In this document: positions 20,156 through 27,487 of the stretch, in pieces
How positions within the stretch are numbered: the first letter of the stretch is position 1
Layout: the number at the start of each line of letters is the position of its first letter
Source: Balneolaceae bacterium
Lineage (GTDB): Bacteria > Bacteroidota > Rhodothermia > Balneolales > Balneolaceae
Reading direction: 5' to 3'
DNA: 64,000 bases
Assembly (NCBI GenBank): GCA_020832285.1
Contig: JAFIFB010000091.1
Span: 1-64,000 of the forward strand
Notes under the pieces: generated by a model
The model's input: only the letters and a program-made list of their open reading frames with translations
What the model was told of the DNA's origin: nothing
The model's database searches: none
Position numbers and translations under genes: made by a program

Positions 20156-21142
20156 TTGATTAAATTACGATTACAAAGAAGAGGAAGAAAGAAGAGGCCG
20201 TATTATCATATAGTAGTAGCCGACAGCCGCTCCCCTCGTGACGGCCGCATTATTGAAAGACTGGGACGTTTTGACAACGTAAGTGAAAGTAAAGAGCTTA
20301 CCTACGATGAAGAACGTGTGATTCACTGGCTAAAAATTGGTGCACAACCCAGCAATACGGTTCGCAATATTCTCCAGAAAGAGGGAGTTCTTTACAAAAT
20401 GCACCTGATGAGATGGGGAAAAACTGATGAAGAAATTGAAGCTGCACTGAACGAGTGGAAAACAGAACGAGAAGCAAAAGACGGTGAAAAAGTTATTAGC
20501 CGTAAAGTTCAGCAAAAAGAGCAGCTGAAATCAGAAGAGAAAGAATTTAAGAAGCAAGTAGAAGAAAAAGCTGCTGCCGCTGCTAAAGAACTCGAAAAGA
20601 AAAAAGCAGAAGAAGCCAAAGCCAAAGAGGAGGCTGAAGCCAAAGCAGCTGCAGAAAAGAAGGAAGCTGCTCAGCAAGCTGCTGATGAAACAAAAGCCAA
20701 GGCAGAGCCAGAAGCTGAAGAAAAGAAAGAAGTGAAAGCCGAAGAGCCCGCAGCAAAAACCGAGGCTCCTGCTGAAGAAAAAGCGGAACCGAAAAAAGAG
20801 AAATCTGCCGAGATAAAATCTGAAAAGGAAAAAGCAGAAAAGCAGGAAGAACCCGAAGCAAAAGAAGAAGTCAAAGCTGAGGAAGCTCCCGCTGAAGAAG
20901 TAAAGGAAGAGTCAAAAGCTGAAGTAAAGAAAGAAGAAGAAAAAGAAGAGCCAAAGGCCGAAGTAAAGAAAGAAGAAGAAAAAACTGAGGCTGCCGCCTC
21001 TGCTCTTTCGACAGATATGAATGCAAACGAGGCTATCGAACACATCAAAAACACACCGATTGCAGAACTGAAAGGTTTTGTACCTGAAGGTGAAGACCGT
21101 GTTACCGTTCAGCGAGCCTGGGAAGCTAAACAAGAAGAATAA
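20156..21142 (+). CDS. rpsP: 30S ribosomal protein S16 with long charged C-terminal extension
   Basis: The first ~85 residues are a normal S16: IKLRLQRRGRKKRPYYHIVVADSRSPRDGR, IERLGRFD, and VIHWLKIGAQPSNTVRNIL. The frame starts at TTG 20,156 (no nearby ATG), with AGGA about 10 bases upstream. The protein continues to 328 residues, against 80-110 in most bacteria, with a long Lys/Glu/Ala-rich stretch of coiled or disordered type, and closes with a compact segment (NANEAIEHIKNTPIAELKGF, then VPEGEDRVTVQRAWEAKQ). Extended S16 is known in Bacteroidota relatives, though this one is long. It is essential for small-subunit assembly. RimM, an S16-dependent assembly factor, is encoded next, 18 bases on. 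Confidence 0.95.
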   Translation: MIKLRLQRRGRKKRPYYHIVVADSRSPRDGRIIERLGRFDNVSESKELTYDEERVIHWLKIGAQPSNTVRNILQKEGVLYKMHLMRWGKTDEEIEAALNEWKTEREAKDGEKVISRKVQQKEQLKSEEKEFKKQVEEKAAAAAKELEKKKAEEAKAKEEAEAKAAAEKKEAAQQAADETKAKAEPEAEEKKEVKAEEPAAKTEAPAEEKAEPKKEKSAEIKSEKEKAEKQEEPEAKEEVKAEEAPAEEVKEESKAEVKKEEEKEEPKAEVKKEEEKTEAAASALSTDMNANEAIEHIKNTPIAELKGFVPEGEDRVTVQRAWEAKQEE

Positions 21143-21160
21143 TCTGATAAACGGCCGGTT

Positions 21161-21697
21161 ATGGTACAATCCGTTGAAAACCGGTTTGTTGAAATTGGCC
21201 GAATCGGCAGGCCGCGCGGACTTGAAGGCGTTGTCCGCTTTATGCCGAATGAACATTTTACTGATGGTTTATTCGACCGGGTTGATTTTTTTTATATGAA
21301 AAACAACCGTTCGGATCTTGTACCCGCACGGATTGAAAATATCCACGTGGAGAACAAACGAAACCAGCAGTCGTTCTTTGTAAAATTTGATATGATTGCC
21401 AACCGTACCGATGCGGAATCTGCAATGAACCGTGCACTTTTTATGGATCGGAGATTTCTTGAAGATACAAGCCCTAAACCTGAAGATTTTACCGATCTGT
21501 TTGGTTACACCCTCTGGTTTAATGAAAAAGTGTTTGGTACTGTGCTCGGGATGATGGAAAATCCCGCTCATCCTATCCTTGAAGTGAAACACGGAAAGGG
21601 TGCCATACTTGTTCCGGTTGCAGAGGAGTTCGTGGAACAAATTGATCACGAAAATCAGGTTCTCTATTGTAAAAATCTGGACCAGTTAACAGAGTAA
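21161..21697 (+). CDS. rimM: Ribosome maturation factor RimM
   Basis: The 178-residue protein begins VEIGRIGRPRGLEGVVRFMP, the RimM N-terminal beta-barrel signature, and continues into a PRC-barrel with DLFGYTLWFNEKVFGTVLGM and ILEVKHGKGAILVPVAEEFV. RimM assists maturation of the 30S head and binds S19, with genetic links to S16. Its position between rpsP and trmD is the standard order, and only 5 bases separate it from trmD, so translation is likely coupled. The RimM motif normally continues to a G-x-x-G-E near residue 20; here GLEGVV is close. Confidence 0.95.
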   Translation: MVQSVENRFVEIGRIGRPRGLEGVVRFMPNEHFTDGLFDRVDFFYMKNNRSDLVPARIENIHVENKRNQQSFFVKFDMIANRTDAESAMNRALFMDRRFLEDTSPKPEDFTDLFGYTLWFNEKVFGTVLGMMENPAHPILEVKHGKGAILVPVAEEFVEQIDHENQVLYCKNLDQLTE

Positions 21698-21702
21698 TAT
21701 CT

Positions 21703-22398
21703 ATGCTGAGAATTGATTTTATTTCTGGCGTACCGGATTTATTAAAAAGTCCGCTTGATCACAGTATTGTAGCCCGTGCCCGTGAGAAAAAAAGGGTTGA
21801 TATTCACATTCACGATTTGCGTGAATATTCTACGGACAAACATCGCAAAATTGATGACTATCCGTACGGTGGCGGAGCCGGAATGGTACTTTCCCCACAG
21901 CCTGTTTTTGATTGTATCTTAAAACTGACAACCGAACGGGATTATGATGAAATCATCTTTACTGCGGCCGATGGAGTACTCTTTGAACAGAAGTATGCCA
22001 ATGAACTTTCCATCAAAAAGAATATTATCTTTTTATGCGGCCATTATAAAGGTGTGGATCAGCGGGTTCGGGATGAACTAATCACCAGGGAGTTTTCTAT
22101 CGGTGATTATGTGCTTTCCGGCGGTGAACTTCCCGCGATGGTTATGGCAGATGCCATCATAAGGCTGCTCCCCGGTGTTTTGGGGGATGCCGAAAGTGCG
22201 TTGACCGATTCCTTTCAGGATGATTTACTGGAAGCACCGGTATATACGCGACCATCTGAGTTTAAAGGATTGAAAGTACCCGATGTGTTGCTTTCCGGCA
22301 ATCATAAAAAAGTAAAAAAATGGCGTTCTGATGCGGCACTGGAACGAACCAGACAAAGAAGACCCGATTTATACGAAAAATTTAAAAAGAAAAACTAA
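21703..22398 (+). CDS. trmD: tRNA (guanine-37-N1)-methyltransferase TrmD
   Basis: A 231-residue SPOUT-class enzyme. Family motifs are [13 protein letters not shown] (SAM and tRNA contact), [13 protein letters not shown], the knot region [19 protein letters not shown] with the deep trefoil, and the C-terminal [17 protein letters not shown]. It uses SAM to methylate G37 next to the anticodon, preventing +1 frameshifts. The catalytic Asp in the inter-domain linker is plausible in [13 protein letters not shown]. It is encoded right after rimM and before rplS in the conserved block. Confidence 0.97.
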   Translation: MLRIDFISGVPDLLKSPLDHSIVARAREKKRVDIHIHDLREYSTDKHRKIDDYPYGGGAGMVLSPQPVFDCILKLTTERDYDEIIFTAADGVLFEQKYANELSIKKNIIFLCGHYKGVDQRVRDELITREFSIGDYVLSGGELPAMVMADAIIRLLPGVLGDAESALTDSFQDDLLEAPVYTRPSEFKGLKVPDVLLSGNHKKVKKWRSDAALERTRQRRPDLYEKFKKKN

Positions 22399-22421
22399 AG
22401 CCCAGTAACGAGGATACGATC

Positions 22422-22787
22422 ATGGATAAAATGAAATTAGTAGAGCAAACTGTTGTAAGGGACGATATCCCGGAATTTAAGGCCGGAGATACTGTGAACG
22501 TACACTACAGGGTGCGTGAAGGGGAAAAAGAACGAATTCAGCAATATGAAGGTGTTGTGATTAACGAACGCGGAAGCGGATCTAACAAAACATTTATTGT
22601 AAGAAAGATGTCAGGAAGTATAGGCGTTGAGCGAATTTTTCCTCTCTATTCACCATCCATAGCAAAAATTGAAGTGAAAAAACGCGGTAAAGTACGTCGT
22701 TCTAAACTCTTTTACCTGCGTGAACTGCGCGGTAAAGCAGCTCGTATTAAAGAGAAGACCACAGTCAATAAGAATAATAAAAAATAG
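22422..22787 (+). CDS. rplS: 50S ribosomal protein L19
   Basis: 121 residues with the L19 signature [24 protein letters not shown], the strand [21 protein letters not shown] and the C-terminal [24 protein letters not shown]19 sits at the 30S-50S interface. It is the last gene of the rpsP-rimM-trmD-rplS unit and is followed directly by a strong intrinsic terminator. Confidence 0.97.
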   Translation: MDKMKLVEQTVVRDDIPEFKAGDTVNVHYRVREGEKERIQQYEGVVINERGSGSNKTFIVRKMSGSIGVERIFPLYSPSIAKIEVKKRGKVRRSKLFYLRELRGKAARIKEKTTVNKNNKK

Positions 22788-22803
22788 AAATTTATTCTTT
22801 CAG

Positions 22804-22835
22804 GGCGATGTAATCGAAAAACATCGCCTTTTTTT
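22804..22835 (+). terminator. Intrinsic terminator after rplS
   Basis: GGCGATGT (22,804-22,811) pairs perfectly with ACATCGCC (22,821-22,828) around a 9-base loop and is followed by seven T. This ends the ribosomal protein operon. Confidence 0.92.
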
Positions 22836-22916
22836 GTAAACTGAAGAAAATTTCCTGGCTCGATAAGAGTCTTTACACCGTATTAATTAAACCCTAATCG
22901 AGAATTACATTTTCAA

Positions 22917-23471
22917 ATGAACATCATTTTATTTGGCCCCCCAGGTGCGGGCAAAGGAACACAGGCGGAAAAGATCGTCAATCATTTCACCATTCCCCAT
23001 CTTTCTACCGGTGATATTTTTAGGGCTAACATCAAGAATGAAACTCCTCTTGGGAAAAAAGTAAAAGCAATTCTCGACAGTGGTAAACTTGTATCCGACG
23101 AAACTGTAGTTGAATTGGTTGCCGATGAACTGTCGAAAGAAAATTACGATGATGGTGTGGTACTCGACGGATTTCCGCGAACTGTTGGCCAGGCAGAAGC
23201 ACTGGATCAGTTTTTATCAGAGAATGGCAGAAAAATCGATGCGTTCATAACTCTTGATGTCCCCGAAGAGGAGTTGATCAATCGTATTTTAAGCAGAGGC
23301 GAAGGGAGATCAGACGATACACCAGAGAAAATTAAAACGCGGCTGAAGGTCTATCGAGATGAAACCGAACCGGTTCTTAGCCATTATGAAAAACAGGGTG
23401 TTGTGAAAATAATTGACGGCGTAGGAAATATCGAAGAGATTTTCAATCGTATCATAACCGCTTTGAACTAA
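22917..23471 (+). CDS. adk: Adenylate kinase
   Basis: 184 residues with P-loop GPPGAGKGTQ (7-16), the AMP site STGDIFRANI and DGFPRTVGQAEALD, and the LID region SRGEGRSDDTPEKIKTRL. The LID is the short form without a zinc finger, giving a protein about 30 residues shorter than the E. coli enzyme. It interconverts ATP + AMP and 2 ADP in the cytoplasm. It is a single gene after the rplS terminator, with its own leader of 80 bases. Confidence 0.96.
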   Translation: MNIILFGPPGAGKGTQAEKIVNHFTIPHLSTGDIFRANIKNETPLGKKVKAILDSGKLVSDETVVELVADELSKENYDDGVVLDGFPRTVGQAEALDQFLSENGRKIDAFITLDVPEEELINRILSRGEGRSDDTPEKIKTRLKVYRDETEPVLSHYEKQGVVKIIDGVGNIEEIFNRIITALN

Positions 23472-23485
23472 CTTTTGATTTTCAT

Positions 23486-23530
23486 TAACTGTAGTTTTGT
23501 TTCAGCCATTCCGAAGAAAAGCTACAGTTA
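23486..23530. terminator. Hairpin between adk and a convergent gene, possible bidirectional terminator
   Basis: TAACTGTAG (23,486-23,494) pairs with CTACAGTTA (23,522-23,530). Further imperfect pairing of T- and A-rich strands continues inside the arms. It lies between the adk stop and the convergent minus-strand gene ending at 23,641, where a shared terminator would be expected. The loop is long, which lowers confidence. Confidence 0.45.
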
Positions 23531-23640
23531 AATTTTGCAGCATTACAATATGTTGAATTAAACTTTTAACCATTGTTTGTTATTTTTACTGGTGGATATT
23601 ACAATAAACCCAATCAATTCATATTAGTGAATAATGCAGG

Positions 23641-24549
23641 TTAGCACTTTTCTTTCTCTTGATTAAATAGGTTTATGATTGCCGGTGTTATACCCAAAAT
23701 GCTTTTCACCTTTTTAAATTGCTCCGTACTACCTTTCACCAATAATGGAACCGGATTTCTCGTGTGTGTTTTTATCGACAGATCTTCCACATTTCCGTGA
23801 TCACTTGTGATAATGAGCGTATCTTTTTCCTTTATTTCCCGGATTATTTTCATCAAAAAACGGTCCAGCACTTCCAAAACCTTGTCTGCCATCATTCGGT
23901 CCTGTGCATGGCCCGCTTTATCTGTGAGGTAGTATTCATACAGAACCAGATCGAACTGATCTATCGCTTTCAATGCGCGAAGTGCAGCTTCTTCAGGCTC
24001 AATATTAGGAACATTCAGGTTCAGCATTTCCCGCCATGCATTCTGTGTTATTTCGGCCGTGATCGCTTTTCCGCTCTGAACATCTTCAAGACGGTTTAAA
24101 CGGACTCCGGCTGATTTTGTCATGAGTGTTGTACAGCTCCATCTATTCCGTTTCTCTGATTTTTCGAAAAAAATATCTGGATAGGCATTGAGAAAGTGTG
24201 GAGTTAAACCTATTTCTTTAACTTTATGAAACAGACTTCTCTTCCGCAGAAGTGGTTTGATTTTAGAGTGAGGAAATGGTCCAAAATGTTTGCCAATTTT
24301 TTTTGATGCATTTTCTCCGCTAAAGAGGCTGGTTTGTCCCGTGCCGCTTTGTGGCAGCCCCTCCACACCCAGGTTTGCATCTATTTTTTTAAAAAGAGAT
24401 CCATCAATTGAAATATCATCACAATCCTGGTGAATGCCATTACTTCTTGTAAAATGTGAAAAAGCATTTAGTTTTTCTGATGCAACCGGATTTTCAGAGC
24501 TGTTTAGGCCAACTCCCACACCATCCACAAAAACGAACAGTACAGCCAT
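23641..24549 (-). CDS. Phosphoglycerate-mutase-like metalloenzyme (alkaline phosphatase superfamily)
   Basis: A 302-residue protein of the metalloenzyme superfamily that includes iPGM and phosphopentomutase. The first metal site is LFVFVDGVGVG (Asp9), with a Thr/Ser-bearing nucleophile segment GLPQSGTGQTSLFSG and the second metal site in TDKAGHAQD and ITSDHGNVED, followed by THTRNPVPLLV. It should bind two divalent metals and act on a phosphate ester; the substrate is not defined. Its ATG overlaps the TAA of the upstream dtd gene (TAATG), so the two are translationally coupled. It is shorter than iPGM (about 510) because the iPGM insert domain is absent. Confidence 0.78.
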   Translation of the reverse strand: MAVLFVFVDGVGVGLNSSENPVASEKLNAFSHFTRSNGIHQDCDDISIDGSLFKKIDANLGVEGLPQSGTGQTSLFSGENASKKIGKHFGPFPHSKIKPLLRKRSLFHKVKEIGLTPHFLNAYPDIFFEKSEKRNRWSCTTLMTKSAGVRLNRLEDVQSGKAITAEITQNAWREMLNLNVPNIEPEEAALRALKAIDQFDLVLYEYYLTDKAGHAQDRMMADKVLEVLDRFLMKIIREIKEKDTLIITSDHGNVEDLSIKTHTRNPVPLLVKGSTEQFKKVKSILGITPAIINLFNQEKEKC

Positions 24550-24989
24550 TATTTCTCCAGGATCAAGGTAACCGGTCCGCTGTTGATAAGCTCTACATCC
24601 ATCATAGCTCCGAATTCTCCTGATTCAATTTTCAGGCCGCTCTCCTTCTTCAGTTTTTCAATCATGTAGTTATATAATGGTTCTGCTTTATCGGGCCGCG
24701 CCGCCTCTATGAAGCTGGGACGTGTTCCTTTTTTTGTATTTCCATAAAGCGTAAACTGGGAAACCACCAGAATTCCTCCATCCACATCTTTCACGGAACG
24801 GTTCATTTTACCTTCATCATCCTCAAAAATCCTGAGTTTTGGTATTTTTCGACAGCACCAATCAGCCTCTTTTTTTGTATCATCTTCGTGGATGCCTACA
24901 AGAAGTAAAAGCCCGTTTTCAATTTCACCTGTAACACTTCCGTCCACTGTAACCGTGGCATGTTTTACTCGCTGAATTACAATTCTCAT
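24549..24989 (-). CDS. dtd: D-aminoacyl-tRNA deacylase
   Basis: A 146-residue Dtd. It has the start MRIVIQRVKHATVTVDG, the catalytic SQFTLYG motif and the cross-subunit NSGPVTLIL motif near the C-terminus, which carries the Gly-Pro that reads chirality. The homodimer hydrolyses D-aminoacyl-tRNA and also Gly-tRNA(Ala), a proofreading role in translation. It overlaps the downstream metalloenzyme gene by one base. Upstream lies the DnaA-box-rich region, so dtd points away from the candidate origin. Confidence 0.96.
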   Translation of the reverse strand: MRIVIQRVKHATVTVDGSVTGEIENGLLLLVGIHEDDTKKEADWCCRKIPKLRIFEDDEGKMNRSVKDVDGGILVVSQFTLYGNTKKGTRPSFIEAARPDKAEPLYNYMIEKLKKESGLKIESGEFGAMMDVELINSGPVTLILEK

Positions 24990-25592
24990 CTGTGGGTAAT
25001 TGTGTGGATAACCTTCCGTTTACTTGTGAACAATGACTGACTGAATAAATCACCATAATCTATCCACATCTATAAACATTTAAAAACGATTATCCACAGA
25101 CTGAAAGAATAACTTTTGACGTGAAAAACTAAATCTGAAAGTATAGGTGCGATTTTTGTGTAATGTGCAAAACTAAAATTATGATCTCTTAAGTAATTGA
25201 AAATTAACAAAAAATTATTCACAAAGTTATTCACAATTCGATCAAAGTTATACAATGGTGAGGTATAAAAAAGTTATTCACATCTCCACAGCCTCTACTA
25301 CTATATAACAAAAATTAATAATTTCATTTTATTCGTATTCCCCTGTGGAAAACTCCGGTTTAACCTTAAATAATACTTTTAACCATATGTATTGTAATCA
25401 TCAGTATAGTTTCACATTTTAAATAATGTGATTTAAGTGTATCTGATGGAAAAATGAAGTTAAAAAAAATTCAAAGCTTGTTTTTCCATCACAGATTCAT
25501 ATCAGTAGCATAATGTTTGCGTAACAAATCAGGGATATTTTGCTTTATCATTAGATTGCATAAATAAAAGCAAAATTATTAAAACAGTATTG
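24990..25592. other. Candidate replication origin (oriC): DnaA-box cluster and AT-rich flank
   Basis: At least eight DnaA-box-like 9-mers lie in about 350 bases. Perfect TTATCCACA: 25,003-25,011 (minus) and 25,090-25,098 (plus). TTATTCACA: 25,215-25,223, 25,227-25,235 (12 bases apart) and 25,274-25,282, all plus. Variants: TTGTTCACA 25,025-25,033 (minus), CTATCCACA 25,060-25,068 (plus), TTTTCCACA 25,344-25,352 (minus). From about 25,285 to 25,340 the sequence is almost only A and T, suiting a DNA-unwinding element. Hairpins TCACAT...ATGTGA (25,412-25,431) and TGATGGAAAAA...TTTTTCCATCA (25,444-25,491) follow. gyrB-gyrA lie 7 kb away. dnaA and dnaN are not in view, so the call remains a candidate. 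Confidence 0.65.
25444..25491. repeat. Inverted repeat upstream of the ECF sigma gene
   Basis: The 11-base arms TGATGGAAAAA (25,444-25,454) and TTTTTCCATCA (25,481-25,491) match perfectly with a 26-base A/T-rich loop. It lies 100 bases before the sigma factor start and could be an operator, a terminator for transcription from the origin side, or part of the origin itself. Confidence 0.5.
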
Positions 25593-26231
25593 ATGCAGAG
25601 TCATTCGCTTAAAAAAGATGTGATGGTAAATCACAAAAAAAACTTCTTTCCGGATCAAATTGTAGAAAAAGTTCAGCAAGGAGATAAATGTGCTTTTGCT
25701 GAAATTTATCAGGCACATTTTTACGGATTGTGTGATTTTTCATACCGTTATATAAAATCCCAGGCTGTCTGCGAGGAACTTGTTCAGGATCTTTTTCTTT
25801 ATATTTGGCAAAACAGAAGAGAATGGAACCCGTCTGGAACGGTAAAATCATATCTCTACAAATCGATTAAAAACCGTTCCCTTGATTACCTCAAACATAA
25901 GAGGGTTCAGAATGAGTTTGCAAATCAACAGAGAGAAGAGATCGAATACACAACAGTAACCCAGGATAATCTAAGACTCCATAAAAGCGAGGATCAGTTA
26001 ATAAAATCCATTCATCTTGCAATTGAGTCGCTGCCGGATCAAAGAAAAATGATTTTTAAAATGAGTCGAGAGGATGGACTTACCTACCGCGAAATTGCAG
26101 AAGTTATGGAGATTTCGGTAAAAACTGTAGAAACTCAGATGGGGCGATCATTAAAAACTCTTCGTGAACATTTATCAAAGTATATTCCGGGACTTGCTTT
26201 TCTTTACTCACATTTTCAGAATCTGATCTGA
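25593..26231 (+). CDS. ECF RNA polymerase sigma factor, FecI type
   Basis: 212 residues from ATG 25,593 (a TTG precedes it). Sigma region 2 spans FAEIYQAHFYGLCDFSYRYI, then CEELVQDLFLYIWQNR, the -10 recognition helix of ECF factors. Region 4 has SLPDQRKMIFKMSREDGLTY, then REIAEVMEISVKTVETQMGR as the helix-turn-helix for -35 recognition. It is held inactive by the FecR-like protein encoded next. Together with the STN domain in the SusC it should form a surface-signal relay: substrate at SusC, then FecR, then sigma. Its natural target is the locus downstream. Confidence 0.93.
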   Translation: MQSHSLKKDVMVNHKKNFFPDQIVEKVQQGDKCAFAEIYQAHFYGLCDFSYRYIKSQAVCEELVQDLFLYIWQNRREWNPSGTVKSYLYKSIKNRSLDYLKHKRVQNEFANQQREEIEYTTVTQDNLRLHKSEDQLIKSIHLAIESLPDQRKMIFKMSREDGLTYREIAEVMEISVKTVETQMGRSLKTLREHLSKYIPGLAFLYSHFQNLI

Positions 26232-26385
26232 GAGAAATCAGACGTTGGTAGATTCACCTTTTTTCAAAAATCTTTTCCTGAAAAATAATAAAAAACTGTA
26301 GGGGTGGCCTTTTTGTCAGTCGTAGTAGTAGTAAACGTAGTGCGCTTAATCGGACAAGAATAGTACAAGTAATAAATACAAATTA

Positions 26386-27429
26386 ATGCATAATAATAAT
26401 TTAGACTATAACCAAATTGCAAGATATTTGGCAGGGGAATGTTCACCGGAAGAGGTAAGGAAAATTGAAACAAAAATGAAAACTGATAGCGGGTTTTCAA
26501 GAATAGTGAAAGAATTTGAAAAAATTTGGATCACTAAAAATTTGGATCACGGTATTGATTGGGATATGGAAGGTGTGTGGTGTAATATCCGAGAAGAGAT
26601 CGATGAAGAGAGCAGGATTACACATATCAAAAAATTAAAACCCCGTTATACAAATGATAATAGAAGAGGGAGTACGGGAATGAAATGGATGATTCGCTTT
26701 GCTGCTGTTTTCCTGATTGCTGCACTTACTTCATTGTTTACGATCCTTTATATGGTTGAACCAGAGCAAGAAGAAATGAAAATCTTCAGCGAAGTTGTAA
26801 CTGAAAGAGGTCAAAGGGCAACGATTAATCTTGATGATGGTTCACGTATCCGGCTGAATTCGGGCAGTAAGCTTCTTTACCCAGAAGAATTTGATAGCGA
26901 GCAGCGCTATGTGCAACTGTATGGTGAGGCTTATTTCGAAATTGCCGGAGATGAAAGGCCTTTTATCGTAAAGGCAGATGAAGCAGTGATAGAAATTTTA
27001 GGTACGGAATTTAACGTGTACGCCTACGAAGATCGTGAAGATATCAAAGTAGTCGTTGCTGAGGGAATGGTATCAGTCAGATCGGACCGGGCATCTTATG
27101 AACATTCTGCATCTCTTGGAAAGGGTGATATGGCCACACTGAAAAGGGGTAGTGAAGGGGATCTGAATGTTACACAAAATGTAAATCTCCGTCGTCATCT
27201 TGGGTGGATGCAGTATCGACTCAATTTTGACAACATCCCACTCAGCCAGGTTGCTTCAACACTACAAAGATGGTATGGAGTGGATATTGAGTTTGAAAAC
27301 GACCAGCTCAGGGATAAAACATTAACAGCAGATTTTGAAGATGCAACTATCCATGAGGTAATTAGAGTTATCGAAATAGCGATTAATGTTGAGCATGAGA
27401 TGAAAGGAAGAAAAATTACACTGAAATAA
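26386..27429 (+). CDS. FecR family anti-sigma factor
   Basis: 347 residues. A cytoplasmic N-terminal DUF4880-like part (IARYLAGECSPEEVRKIETKMK) binds the sigma factor; one membrane helix is MKWMIRFAAVFLIAALTSLF (about residues 99-118); the periplasmic FecR domain reads TERGQRATINLDDGSRIRLN, then YGEAYFEIAGDERPFIV and ILGTEFNVYAYED, and a DUF4974 C-terminus YRLNFDNIPLSQVASTLQRW contacts the STN domain of the transporter. The gene is 155 bases after the sigma gene and 59 before susC. The layout matches trans-envelope regulators of polysaccharide or glycoconjugate loci in Bacteroidota. Confidence 0.95.
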   Translation: MHNNNLDYNQIARYLAGECSPEEVRKIETKMKTDSGFSRIVKEFEKIWITKNLDHGIDWDMEGVWCNIREEIDEESRITHIKKLKPRYTNDNRRGSTGMKWMIRFAAVFLIAALTSLFTILYMVEPEQEEMKIFSEVVTERGQRATINLDDGSRIRLNSGSKLLYPEEFDSEQRYVQLYGEAYFEIAGDERPFIVKADEAVIEILGTEFNVYAYEDREDIKVVVAEGMVSVRSDRASYEHSASLGKGDMATLKRGSEGDLNVTQNVNLRRHLGWMQYRLNFDNIPLSQVASTLQRWYGVDIEFENDQLRDKTLTADFEDATIHEVIRVIEIAINVEHEMKGRKITLK

Positions 27430-27487
27430 AAATTATAAAGAACACCAAAATCATAACTAAAAAAACAACACCACAAACGGAGAAACC

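Noticed and set aside
20583-21256. Long antisense frames within rpsP (Phe/Ser- and Leu-rich)
   Set aside because: They are complements of the Lys/Glu/Ala-rich S16 tail and show only its composition.
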